DNA of 64,000 bases from Linum tenue (taxonomy: Eukaryota > Streptophyta > Magnoliopsida > Malpighiales > Linaceae): NCBI GenBank assembly GCA_946122785.1, contig CAMGYJ010000010.1:12747467-12811466 (forward strand), read 5' to 3'. Below are positions 32,159 to 43,667 of this stretch, one piece after another. The notes beneath the pieces were generated by a model. That model had not been told where the DNA came from. It searched no databases and was given only the letters and a program-made list of their open reading frames with translations. A program made the translations under genes and the position numbers. Within the stretch, counting starts at the first letter, position 1. Each line of letters begins with the position of its first letter.

Positions 32159-33516
32159 ATAAAAGTATTGACCTAACAAAAATATATGCTAATGGTATGG
32201 GGTTAATGAATTGTTGTGTTTGTGCGAATTGACTTAGTCTCTTAGAAATTATCATAGGGTGAAAACGACATTCCTTAAGTTTTCATCCAACATATTGTAT
32301 GAGTTTATCTAAATTACTTGTTCATATGTTGTGGTCTACACTCTAGGAAAAGTCTAGCTTTCTAACACTTCTTTTGTTAGCATGCTGCTAACACTAGCTC
32401 CAGCAAATAGGAACATTTCGTTTGAATGAATTTTAATGAGTTGACCACAATTAATGAGGGGGGAGGGGAATGAGGGGCACGCTTGGTATTAAGAAAAAAT
32501 GGGAAAGGGGATGGGGGACAGCTATGCTTTTTATATTAAATGTGAGGAAGTGATGGGAACCATCAAAGTAGGTCAAGAACTCATCAAAGTAGGTCAGAAC
32601 CTCCTCAAAGCTGGCTGGAACCTTCTCAAAGTAGGTCAGAACCTGCACAAAGTAGGCAGAACTTCCTCATAGTAGGCAAGAACCTCAAAGTAGGTCATTG
32701 GCCACAACCTCAAAGTAGGTCAGAAGTTTTTCAAAGCAGGCTAAAAGTTTCTTAGCAGTGGATCTGTTTGTAAATTTTAAAAAGTTTAGGAACCAAAATG
32801 TATGAAATTAAATTTTCAGGTTCTAAAATGTAATTTTCCATTGATATTTTGAGGACCCAAATGTAAAAAAAAAAAATATGTAAATGAAACATAGAAAAGA
32901 AACGTAAATGGAAGGGGGAGGAAAAGGAAAGAGGAAGGAGAAATAATAGTTACTATAATACCCTTATAGTAAGTGTTAGTATGGACTATGGTGTTAGCAC
33001 CCTATCCACTAAACTACACTCTACAAATACAAATACACAATATAGGAACAATATTGATCTTTATTTTTTACGAGCCTAAAAAGAAGATATATTTGACTCT
33101 TGACTTGTTTGCAAAGTATTAAGTATGTGTATATAATATATTAGATATATTGCTAATTACTTAATTGGTTAATTTGGTTTGACTAGTTAGGAGTGTCTGA
33201 AATCAAAATAAACCACCTAAACCAAACAAGCTAAAAAATTTAACCAATCTAACTATCTAAAGTACTAAATACTACCGGTTAAAACAGTTACCGTGGTAAG
33301 CACTCCATTTGAATACCCCTTGTAAGAAAGGAACCATAAATGTGAGGTACAGTAGGGTCGGGTTAGGTTTATTCTACATTGGGTTCAATGGTGGCGCTTG
33401 CTTAATCCTTCCCTCGATATCAACATGGGCTTACACTGCATGGAATTGGGCCCACCCTCCCTCCGAAAGTGCAAAATCACCTGACTAATGCACAAATAAA
33501 GCCAGGAAGATTCTAC
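32159..33516. other. AT-rich spacer with a minisatellite
   Basis: No gene seen. It contains the 32555-32748 minisatellite and, near 32770-32880, degenerate GGTACCAAAATGTAA-type repeats like those at 10960-11110 and 33690-33840. Confidence 0.5.
32555..32748. repeat. Minisatellite of about 20-bp units
   Basis: Eight to nine imperfect copies of TCAAAGTAGGTCAGAACCT with unit lengths of about 17-24 bp. Variants include CAAAGCTGGCTGGAACCT and CATAGTAGGCAAGAACCT. Confidence 0.85.
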
Positions 33517-33524
33517 CCGTTATC

Positions 33525-33988
33525 TAGAGGTGGCAATTGGATCGGATTCGTGGATTCGTGGATTGGATTCGTGGCTCCATGGATCAAATGGATTGGATCC
33601 AATGGATTGGTGGATTCATGGATTGGATCCAATGGATTGGTGGATTGATCCATGAATCCAAATAACATCCAAGGCTTGGACCAAAATGTAAATTTTGAAA
33701 AGTTTAGGTACTAAAATATCATAATGAAAAATTTTAGGTACCAAAACGTAATTTTCCAATGATATTTTTCGTATAAAAATATAAATTTTAGGTACCAAAA
33801 TGTAAAATATAAAAAATATAGGTACCAAATCGTAATTTGCCAATTGGATTCATGGATTGATCCATGAATCCACCAATCCAAATGGATTGGATTTAAATGG
33901 ATTGGATTTAAATGGATTGGATTAGGTGGATAATTTGGTGGATGGATTGGATTGGATTCATGGATTTGGATCCTAATTGCCACCTCTA
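33525..33988. mobile_element. hAT-type MITE with exact 8-bp target duplication
   Basis: Terminal inverted repeats are TAGAGGTGGCAATTGGAT and TAGAGGTGGCAATTAGGAT. The flanking duplication CCGTTATC is exact (33517-33524 and 33989-33996). The interior contains many ATGGATTGG words and GGTACCAAAATGTAA-type repeats and has no transposase. 464 bp. Confidence 0.93.
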
Positions 33989-34690
33989 CCGTTATCGTTA
34001 AAGCCAATTCTTAGGCTCAATATGTAAATTCCAAGATTACAAATAACCGTTTTTCAATAATGGGCATGTTTCATCAAATAAAAGGACTAAGTGATATATC
34101 TGTTCTAGTACAACAATAGGTGATCTCGCTAGTCAGAAACTTTTACATATGTATTGTCAAGAACCATATCCTGGTCTTTCTTTGTTCTCAGTAGATATGA
34201 CTAAACGGATGACATATCTACCACTGGAGAGGAGGGAGGACGAGTTCTGTCTTCCCCGCAAAGTGAGGAAGCATGGCGAGGAGTGATTGAAGGGTAGTTT
34301 AATCGCGCAATTTGTTGGACCTCTTCCCAAACCAGCGATGCTACAACAATGGGCGACCAATATGTGGGGGCAAGATGGGTTAGTTTATGTTTCAAAGTTT
34401 GGACCTCACCTGATGGATTCCAATTACCATCGGCGGCTAGGAGCAAATGCGTGTTTGGATCTGGTCCCTGGCATTTCCAAGGCAACCTTGTCTATTTCAG
34501 GAAGTGGTCTCCTGAAATTCAACCAATTCCTTCATCAAATAGGAACCCATCGGTGAGTTTTGTGGCTATGGTTAAAGGGCCAGCAGCATTGTCTGGAAGT
34601 CCCAAGCAACTGTCACAGCAACTTTGTGGTGCTAATTCACCAGAAAAATCTGGGAGGTTCGTACCTCTAGCTACTTCATGCGGTAAGGAA

Positions 34691-35293
34691 CAATGTAGTC
34701 AAAAGCACGATTCTACCTAGAAACGGGAAAGGGGTAAAATCGTAAAGCGTAGAATCAAAGCGTAAAAGCGTAAGTTTTTTACGCATACTGTAAAATAGCT
34801 AAAAATCTTTTACGTACGACATATACTATGTAAAATATGAATGCACAGAATTTAGATAAGTTAATAAATACCCGCAATTCATGTCTAAAGTAGAGCAACA
34901 CAGAACATCTTAACAATAATTTCATAAATATAAATATTAACAATAAGTCACATTCCCCTCTATGCTAATGAATTTGGGAAGGGTCTAGTTGATAAATTAG
35001 ATTACTCTGTTGAAGTTGAGAATGCATCCAAGTACATGTATGTATCTTTTAATTTCAAATGTATAATATTGTTGGTGATTTAACTTTAAAATAAACTTTT
35101 TATAATTAATTTCTTGAAAAGAATATCCATTTAGTGAACTAGAAGCGCAAAAATATACGCTTTAAAGCTTTAAAGCATAATTTAGTCTGCTTTTATACAC
35201 TAAAAATTTTATATGGAAATGAAAGCGTTTTGGTGACCTGTAAGCGTAAAATCGTAAGTTTTTATATTTTAAAGCGCGATTTTGACTGCGTTG
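34691..35293. mobile_element. hAT-type MITE inside LINE ORF1
   Basis: Ends are CAATGTAGTCAAAAGCACGA and the complement of CAACGCAGTCAAAATCGCGC. The 8-bp flanks are GTAAGGAA (34683-34690) and ATAAGGAA (35294-35301), a one-mismatch duplication. Subterminal words GTAAAATCGTAA and AAAGCGTAAAAGCG recur at both ends. No coding sequence inside. 603 bp. Confidence 0.82.
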
Positions 35294-35301
35294 ATAAGGA
35301 A

Positions 35302-37667
35302 AATATGTAGATAAAAACCCTTGGATCATAGTAGGAGGTTCTAAAAAGATGCATGTAACACTTTATGTTGCTCCTGCTAAGAAGGGGGGAGGGAAAAAAT
35401 CGATGAAGATATAGTATGGAATACTAGGTTTATAAGGATAGAGAAAAGTTAAAGTTGTACCGCTAATAGTTAGGAAGAATAATATAGATATAGTAGTTAT
35501 ACTTGAACTAAAAATTAGAGCCAAGGATTCAGAGGATCTAATTGGAAAAAGATTTCCTGGTTGGGAGAAAGAAGTGGCTAATAATGCTAGTGATTTGGGG
35601 AAAGTATGGTTAATGTGGAAGGATGACATTAATTTGCGAGTTCTTGACAAATCAGACCGATTCATTCATGCAGTGGTGAACTCTGAGACTCCTTTTTCAT
35701 CTCTCTGGTTTATGCTTCGAATGAGGAAGCAGGAAGAAACAGTTGTATAAGGATCTCAATAAAGTTCACGTTCAGCAGGTGCCTTGGGTTGTACTGAGTG
35801 ACTTCAACGCCATCAATGATCCTAGTGAAGCTTTTAATAACCCTGAGTATAATAGTAGTATGGAAGAATTTAGAGGGCGGCATTCTTAGTCTGAAGTGGT
35901 AGAGCACAAATCTTATGGTCCATGGTTCACATGGATTAATAAACAATTTGGGAACCCTATTGTAAGGAGGCTTGACAGGGTGTATGTGAACATCAAGTGG
36001 CTTGAAAAATTGTCCAATAGATTTGTGGAATTGCTGGATCCTTCTGTTTCTTAGAGAGATATGGTTAAAGGAGGGGGATTCCAACTCGAGAGGGCTCTCC
36101 ATTATTGAGAGTCTGCAGAAAATTGAGGGTGTTGAAAAAATTGTTGAAGACCCTGAATAAGGAAGACTATTCTGATATCAGAGAAAGAGTTACGCTTAAA
36201 GTATTGGAACTGTAGTATGCTCAAGCAAATGCTCTTGCAAGCCCTTCTACAAAGACTTTTAAAGTTGAAAAGGTAAACATCTTTCCTTACGCAAAAATCT
36301 CGAGAGATATGGTTAAGGAGGGGGATTCCAACTCAGCTTATTTTCATCGCTCAATTAAGATTCACCAATAGCACTCCTTGTTGAATGATAAGGGTGAGAG
36401 GGTAACTGATACTGACACTATAAGCGACATGGTAGTTTCTTTCTATAGGAATTTATTGGGGAGAAAATATCCTCTTGTGTAGAGCAAGTTAATGAGTATT
36501 ATAAGGGCTTATTAACGAAGACTCTTAACAGTGCACAGGTTGAAGATATTTGTAAACCTGTCACTTCTGAGGAAATCAACAAGACTATATTTGGATTTAA
36601 TGGTGAGAAGAGTCCTGGCCATATGGTTATTCTATCTATTTTTTTCAATCTACATGGTGTGTTATTGAAGAGGAAATCACTGATGCCATTAAGTTTTGTT
36701 TTGAGAATTCCAGTTTTCCCTATGAGGTAAATTCCACTCTCTTAGCACTCATTCCTAAAACTAAGAACCCTTAAGAGCTGAAGTTATTTTGACCCATATC
36801 ATGTTGCAATATTTTGTGTAAGTGCATTGCCAATATTATATCAAGTAGACTCATTGAATGCTTGCCTTCTGTTATAAGTGAAAATCAAACAACATTTGTT
36901 AAAGGAATGGTATTTGGGGAGACTATCCTACTTGCATATACTTGGAAGAACATTCACCCCGTAGTATTGTGAAAGTAGATTTGATGAGGGGCTTCGGTTC
37001 TGTTGACTGGCAATTTCTTTTAACTGTCTTAGAGGCAATGGGGTTCCCTAGAGTATTCTTGCGATGGATTTTTATGTGTATTACCACTCCTAAACTTCGT
37101 GTAGGATTCAATGAAGGAGTCTTAGGGTACTTTTCAGCTAAAAAAGGCCATTGATAGGGGGATCCACTTTCCCCCTATTTGTTTGCAGTGGCGATGGATG
37201 TGTTCAGTTATTTGATGAAGGTGGCAATAAATGAAGATAGATTTCCTTTCCATCCAATGTGTAAAAGGGCGGGGTTGACGCATATTATGTTTTGATGATG
37301 ACCTACTTCTTTTCTATGATGGTTCTAACCATGGGATTAGATGTATCCAAGTTGTTCTTGTTGAGTTTCGAAACTTATCTAGTCTTGTGTCAAACCCTTC
37401 TAAATGCGAGTTGTATTGTGGAGGTCTCCCTCAATAGTGGAAAGAACAGATGGCTACCCTTGCAGGTTATAATCTTGGGAAACTTTCAGTTTGATACTTG
37501 GGAATCCCTCTTATTCCAGGCACACTATCAGTTAAAGCCTATAGGCCATTGATTGAAAAAGTCATTAAAAGAATTCAGAGCTGGGGATCTAGACTACTCA
37601 ACTATGCAAGGAAGTTTCAATTAGTAATGTCAGTCCTATATAGCATGGTCCAATTCTAGATGATGAT
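35302..37667 (+). pseudogene. LINE ORF2 (endonuclease-RT), heavily decayed
   Basis: Endonuclease pieces include GWEKEVANNASDLGKVWLMW and WVVLSDFNAIND, then WFTWINKQFGNPIVRRLDR. RT pieces are EEINKTIFGFNGEKSPG, KVDLMRGFGSVDWQFLL (36960-37150) and GDPLSPYLFAVAMDVFSY near 37160. The catalytic FADD region near 37290 reads DDLLLFYDG after a frame change. At least a dozen stops or frameshifts are present. Confidence 0.85.
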
Positions 37668-37968
37668 TGTTATAACTGCGCTGCTACGGATCGGGAAATC
37701 GCCGCAATCGACAAAGCAAGAACAATGAAAATAGAAAGCACACGACACACTATTTACGTGGTTCACTAACACAATGTGTGTTAGCTAGTCCATGGGTAGG
37801 AGAACCAGTTTCACTATATCGAGGAGATTATAGATTACAGAGGATTATGAGAAGTATATATAGTACTTATCCTAGATCTAACCCTAATCCAATCCGGTAA
37901 AGAAAAAGCGGTCAGCAAGACCCCCGACTATTCCAGTCGTAGCGGCTAATAGTTTGATTCCATCAACA
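37668..37968 (-). repeat. copia 3, 3' LTR
   Basis: 301-bp repeat related to 43356-43662, with shared blocks GATCGGGAAATCGCCG, TTTACGTGGTTCACTAAC and GTATATATAGTACTT. Substitutions and small indels separate the two copies. Confidence 0.93.
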
Positions 37969-40560
37969 AATCTTCACCTTCACTTGAATCCTCTTCCTCT
38001 GAAATCTCTGATGTACTATGCTCTTTCTCTATCTCTCTCTTTCCATCAATGCCCCATAGGGCAGAGACACCCATTCAAGACATTCAGCAAGTCCAAGCAG
38101 TGTTGGAACTTGCCATGTGGAACTAGATTCGTGAACATGTCAACAGGATAATCCGCGGTGCCAACCTTCTTCACCTTAATCCTCTTCTATGTCCTCAAGA
38201 AATGATACCTCACTTCGATGTGCTTAATCCTCTCATGATGGACTTGATCCTTGGCCAAGCATATTGCACTCAAACTGTCACAATACACCACTGCATGATC
38301 ATGATGTAGACCCAGATCCCCAACCAGTCCCTTCAACCATATTCCCTCCTTAGCAGCTTCTGTCAACGCCATATACTCTGCCTCAGTAGTAGACATTGTC
38401 ACCGCTGACTGCAGAGTTGTCTTCCAGCTCACTACAGAACTCCCAAGTGTGAATACATAACCGGTCATTGATCTCCTCGTGTCAACATCTCCAGCATAGT
38501 CCGAGTTTGAATACCCAGACACCACGCACTCTATATCACATCTGAAGCTAATCCCCACATCAGATGTACCCTTAAGGTACCGGAAGATCCTCTTCACAGC
38601 CTACCAATGCTCCTTCCTAGGGGTGGCAAACGGCCGGTAACCGGTTAAACCGATTACCGACTAACCGGTTGCCGGTATACTGTGAAGCATTGAAGCCCCG
38701 CCGTTTGCCGATACCGTATTAGAGTCGGTATTCCGTCTACCGAATGCCTTCGGTTGCGGTTATTAAAACCGTACCCGATTACCGATTGTGAAGGGACTGG
38801 GGACTGGGGAATGGTGATAATGACGAATGGTGGGGACCCGGTTATGCATAATGCATAATGGCAATGCATTGCAATGCCACTGCCCCCACTAATTCCCATC
38901 TCGAATTGAGAAAACATGTTGTCTTCTTCTTCACAGCACACTGCACACCTCGTGAATCGTTATGTCGTTCCCTTCAAAAATTGAAAATAGCTTCTGCGGC
39001 AGCCGACAGGGGAAGCAGCATGCACCGCCGGTGGAATTAAATTAAACAAACAAAATCAAAGAAAACAATAGATGATGCGGCGAGGGAACATGACAACAAA
39101 CCTGAAACTGACGGAGAGTGCACCGTCGACGGAAACTGACGGGGAAGCTGCACCAGCGTCGGTGATACGGTCAAGCGTGCTGGGGACTATGGAGAGGAAG
39201 CGGCACAGGGTCGACGGAGAGGTTGCGGTGCTGGGCTGCCACGTCGCGGTCCGTCGGTCTGAGTGTGCCGGCGTCGGAGAGAACATCGATTGCCGATTGG
39301 GGATCCAATTGGCGGCGAGACTCGTGATGGTGAGGGCTGGCGGCTGGGTTAGGCAGGCAGGGAGCGAGACTGCGAGAGAGGGGAGGGGAATTACTGATTA
39401 TTAATATGTAATTACAAATTCATTTTCCTAATAGAGAACCAAGCAAGTTTGTAGCTAATTAGGAGAATCTCAGATTACTACTGCGTCTTGCAAATTCGGT
39501 ATCGGAAAACCGGCTTTCCGTCGGTTAGTTGGCATCCAGGTTTCGGTATACCGCCGTCCCAAATTCAGCATCCGACAACCTTTACCATCCGGTTAACGGT
39601 TTAACCGATAACCATGGTTACTGGTACGATTATCGGTTAAACCGTTAACCGGAAACCCGAATCCCAGCCCTACTCCTTCCCAGGTTGTATCATGAACCTG
39701 ATGACAACACTAACAACATGTGCAAGATCAGGTCTAGTGCATACCATAGCGTACATCAAGCTACCTACTGCACTAGCATATAAGACTCTCGACATGTACT
39801 CCTTCTCAGCTTCTAATTGCAGTGCATAAGCTGAGGATAGATGAACATTTGAAGCACTAGGAGTATTCAAGGGCTTTGTTGAAGACATGCTAAACCTTGA
39901 CATTATCTTCTGGATGTAGCTTTTCTGTGAAAAGAAAAGCTTCTTCTTTGACCTATCCCTCCATACCCAAAATCTTTTGAGCAGCTCCCAAATCCTTCAT
40001 CTCAAACTCAGCACTGAGAAGCCCCTTTAACTTATGGATATCAGACTTCAACATCGCAGCTATGAGCATATCATCCACATACAGAACAAGATAGATCATC
40101 GAACCATCCTCCACCTTGTTGTGATACACACAACAATCATATGGACTTCTTCTGTAGTCAAGCTTAAGCATGTAACTGTCAAATCTCTTGTAACACTACC
40201 CCGGAGATTGCTTAAGTCCATACAATGACTTCTCCGGCTTAAAAAAATAGTCTTCTTTTCCTGGAACTTGGAATCCTTCTAGCTGAGTCATGTAAATTTT
40301 TTCCTCCAAATCTCCATGTAGGAAAGTTGTCATCATGTCTAGCTGCTCGAGCTCCAAGTCATAATGTGTCACTATTGCTAGTAGCACCCTGATCGAAGTA
40401 TGTCTGACCACTGGTGAGAAAATCTCATTGTATTCAACTCTATCTCTCTACGAGAAGCCTCACGCAACCACCCGAGCTTTAAATTTAATGCCTTCTTCTG
40501 AAGTGATTCCTTCCTTCCTCTTGTAGATCCACTTGTTTAAATTAATCATCCTTCCCTGTG
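37969..40560 (-). pseudogene. copia 3 reverse transcriptase and RNase H (split by a hAT element)
   Basis: RT pieces lie at 40196-40411 (HYDLELEQLDMMTTFLHGDL, KSLYGLKQSPG) and 39953-40171, with the intact catalytic YVDD at 40070-40081 and FEMKDLGAAQKILGM. They continue at 39681-39903 (VGSLMYAMVCTRPDLAHVV). The hAT element 38618-39672 then splits the frame just before KRIFRYLKGTSDVG. RNase H (38187-38597) keeps GYSNSDYAGDVDTRRSMTGY, STTEAEYMAL, VYCDSLSAICLAK and ERIKHIEVRYHFLR. Frameshifts separate several blocks. Confidence 0.9.
38618..39672. mobile_element. hAT-type element (1055 bp) inside copia 3
   Basis: Ends are TAGGGGTGGCAAACGG and, in reverse, TAGGGCTGGGATTCGG. The 8-bp duplication CTCCTTCC is exact (38610-38617 and 39673-39680). 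Subterminal GGTTAAACCG/CGGTTTAACC words repeat at both ends. The middle is GC-rich with no recognisable transposase. It interrupts the RT-RNase H junction of copia 3. Confidence 0.93.
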
Positions 40561-43310
40561 GTCGTTTGACTAGCTCCCAAGTCTGATTCCTGTCATGGGA
40601 TTCCATCTCATCGCCCATTGCGGCAAGCAACTGATCAGCTTTGCCACACGAAATGAATACGCCACCATATTCTCAAAGCCATACCTCTCTGGAGGTATTC
40701 CTGCATTCTCTCTCTTCGGTCTACCGAAAGCCATAGCCTGTTGAGCTCCTGCACTGGAATCTGAAGTTTTTGACTCTGCATAAACATCCTCATGTTGATC
40801 TTCTCCACCTTGGTTCTCAAACTCACTCTCTTTGAGAGTTTGCAGCTCCACCTGCTTATCAACATTCCTGCTACCTTCAACAACAGTAACCTTCAACATG
40901 GGGTTAAACATAGACTTCTCATTAAATATCACATTTCTACTAAGTTTAACTTGATGCTCAGAAGGTGACCAGACTCGAAATCCCTTAACTCCATCTCCGT
41001 AACCCACAAATACACCCTTATTTGCCCTTGGGTTCAGTTTACACTCATCCACATGATAATAAACAGGACACCTAAAAAATTTCAGTGAAGAGTAATCAGC
41101 ACGCTTTCCATACAACACTTCATAAGGAGTCTTACGAAGCATGCCATGTTTACTACTTATGCCCAGAATCTTCTCTCTAGTCCAGCATTAGAGAGCATGC
41201 ACCGTGCTCTCTCCAACAATGTCTGGTTCATCCTTTCTGCAACGCCATTCTGCTGGGGTGTATCTCTAAAGGTTCGATGACGGGCAATCCCTTCATCCTT
41301 GCAGAATTCGTTGAACTCAGAACTGCAAAACTAAAGACCATTGTTCGTTCGCAGCTTCTTGATCTTCTTCCCGGTCTCATTCTCCACCAATGTCTTCCAC
41401 TGCTTGAACTTCGTGAAAGCCTCACTTTTCTGCTTCATCATGAAAATCCAAGTAAATCTCGAATAATCATCAATAATAGACAGAAAATACCTGATGCGTC
41501 CAATGGATTCAACTCGTGAACAACCCCAACAGTCGGAGTGGAGGTAATCCAGTATCCCCTTCGTCCGTGAATACCCTTCTTAGGAAACTTGCTGCGATGT
41601 AGCTTCCCAAACACACAATGTTCATAGAATTCTAAATTTTGCACCTTGTGCCCGCAAAGAAGACCCCTCTTCGATAGAACTTGCATCCCCCGTTCACTCA
41701 TGTGACCCAGTCTCATGTGACAGAGAGTGGTCATATCTAGGGATGGCAATGGGTCGGGTTGGGTCGGGTTTTGCCAAACCCAAACCCATGGGTTTATCCG
41801 TGAAAAAAACCCGGGATAAAACCCACTGGGTTTGAAAAACTCAAACCCAACCCAACTCGCTGGGTATCCGTGGGTTCAGGGGTACCCACGGGTTTTTGTC
41901 GTAAAAATTTCACAATAACAAATTTCTATCAAAATTAAAGTCAAATATCAATCTCTCAATACAAATTATCCATATATAAAACACCATTCTAGAAAGTTCA
42001 AGCAAATCACAAATTAACTATACAAATTGTTCAACACCAATCTAGAAAACTCAAGAAAATTGAAGCAAATCACAAATTATCCATAAATAACATGATTAAT
42101 TGAAAGCTTCTTCCTTTCAATTAATTTTTTCACTATCCGCTCGATAACATCAACTTCATTCTACATAACTAGAAAGAATAAATTAGACATGTCTCCACAA
42201 ACATAAATAAGATTAGTTGTTTAGAATATTAAATACGCCGAGAAATTAATTATATGAGTGTGGGCGGGTACCCATGGGTCGGGTTTACCTAAACCCAAAC
42301 CCAACCCGATGAATAGTGAACGGGTTTAAACCCAAACCCGGCCCAAAACCCGTCAACACAGATTTTACCGGCGTTGACCAGGTTGGGTCGGGTGGGTACC
42401 CGTGGGTTCGGGTTTTGTTGCCATCCCTAGTCATATCTTCCTGATGAACCTGAGACGATGCAAATGCAGTAGAACGTGACAACACATTTCCTTGTAACGC
42501 ATACAAGGTACCACGTTTTACGCCTTTCAGTATCTTCCTCGAACCCTTGCAGACATACACAACTCCACCTTTTCCTTTGAAACTGAAACCCTTGCTGTCA
42601 AGTAGACTCAAGGAGATCAGGTTCTTTGTCATTCATGCCTGATATCATTCACGGTACAGAACGAACCATCATGTGTCCGAACCTTTATGCACCTGATTCC
42701 AACAACCTTGCAGACAACTCCATTTGCCATGACCACGTTACCACCATCTATCTGCTTGTAGGTTGTGAAGCAATCCTTGTTAGGAGACATATGGTATGAG
42801 GCTGCAGTATCCAAAAACCATACATCACCACAATGTGCCTTCTCATCTACAGCCAAAGAGAAATCGACTTCGGAACTGTTGTCCACTTCTTCCATGGCAA
42901 CTGAACCTTGCTTCTTCTGTTGCCCTTTTCTATATTGCATACATCTAACAAAATAGAATTAAGTTTCTCCAGATGTTCCCTCAAAGGCTTACCTTCTTGC
43001 ATCCTCAAGCTGAACAACTATTGCTTGAGATGCAGCTTGTTGGTTAGAGACTTAGTCCTGTACAGACTCTCTAGTTTCAACCACAAGCCCGTGATAGTCT
43101 TCTCCGCAGCGACTTCAATGATGACGTCATTAGACAAGGATAGCATGATGGTCGAGTGGGCCTTGTCCTCCAGGGTATTCCACTCATCGTCATTGACCGC
43201 TGCCTTCTTCTGTTTCACAGATAGCGGCCCCCATAGCCCTTGCTGTTTCAATAAAGTTGTTCTTCCCCGTGAACTTCTCGATCTTCATGTTCATTGACGT
43301 CATTCTTTAG
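40561..43310 (-). pseudogene. copia 3 gag, protease and integrase (split by a MITE)
   Basis: Gag starts near 43300 (MTSMNMKIEKFTGKNNF) and continues at 43018-43251 (DDEWNTLEDKAHSTIMLSL, WLKLESLYRTKSLTNKLHL). The protease region is at 42629-42940, with DVWFLDTAASYHM in place of the usual LDSGAS. The integrase N-terminal part is at 42438-42632 and 41438-41730 (MRLGHMSERGMQVLSKRGLL), interrupted by the MITE at 41738-42429. The integrase C-terminal part is at 40570-41142 (TPYEVLYGKRADYSSLKFF, NKGVFVGYGDGVKGFRVW). The catalytic core between 41150 and 41440 is out of frame. Confidence 0.88.
41738..42429. mobile_element. hAT-type MITE (GGGTCGGGT family), copy 1
   Basis: Ends are TAGGGATGGCAATGGGTCGG and, in reverse, TAGGGATGGCAACAAAACCC. 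The exact 8-bp duplication GTCATATC lies at 41730-41737 and 42430-42437. 692 bp, AT-rich centre, no coding. It shares its terminal and central sequence with the element at 44412-44953. Confidence 0.94.
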
Positions 43311-43340
43311 AATCAAAACCCTAGCCTGATTTCAAGTCAA

Positions 43341-43353
43341 GACTCTGATACCA
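43341..43353 (-). other. copia 3 primer-binding site (initiator tRNA-Met)
   Basis: Minus strand TGGTATCAGAGTC, two nucleotides from the LTR edge at 43356. Confidence 0.9.
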
Positions 43354-43355
43354 CT

Positions 43356-43662
43356 TGTTATAACTGTCCTGTTATGGATCGGGAAATCGCCGAAATTGAC
43401 TAAGCAAGAGCAACAAAAATAGAAAGCATACGACACACGATTTACGTGGTTCACTAACACAATGTGTGTTAGCTAGTCCACGGGTAGGAGAGCCAGTTTC
43501 ACTATATCAAGGAGATTACAGATTACATAGGAGTATGAGAAGTATATATAGTACTTCTCCTAGGTCTAACCCTAGTTCAATCTGGTAAAGGAAAAGCGGT
43601 CAACGAGACCCTCGACTATTCCAGTCATAGCGGCTGATAGTCCGATTCAAGTCACATCAACA
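43356..43662 (-). repeat. copia 3, 5' LTR
   Basis: 307-bp partner of 37668-37968, ending CACATCAACA before the ATGAT target duplication. Confidence 0.93.
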
Positions 43663-43667
43663 ATGAT

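Larger units (their letters stand above)
34268..37667 (+). mobile_element. L1-type LINE, plus strand, 5' part of a split copy
   Basis: Runs from a truncated ORF1 (GSLIAQFVGPLPKP and WGQDGLVYVSKFG near 34280-34400) through endonuclease and RT to 37667. Copia 3 interrupts it there, and it resumes at 43668. ORF1 is itself split by a hAT MITE. All frames are decayed. The 5' end is missing, and the boundary is approximate. Confidence 0.85.
37668..43662 (-). mobile_element. Ty1/copia LTR retrotransposon 3, inserted in the LINE
   Basis: LTRs at 37668-37968 and 43356-43662 both begin TGTTATAACTG and end CATCAACA. The exact target duplication ATGAT lies at 37663-37667 and 43663-43667. The LINE RT reads continuously across the site (FWMMI joins to FILPKKF). 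The coding order on the minus strand is gag-PR-INT-RT-RH. Two hAT elements sit inside it (38618-39672 and 41738-42429). The FEMKDLGAAQKILGM block suggests a Tork-like copia lineage (inference). Confidence 0.94.

Noticed and set aside
33616..34007. 75- and 98-codon minus-strand frames
   Set aside because: They consist of translated ATGGATTGG and GGTACCAAAATG words inside the hAT MITE.
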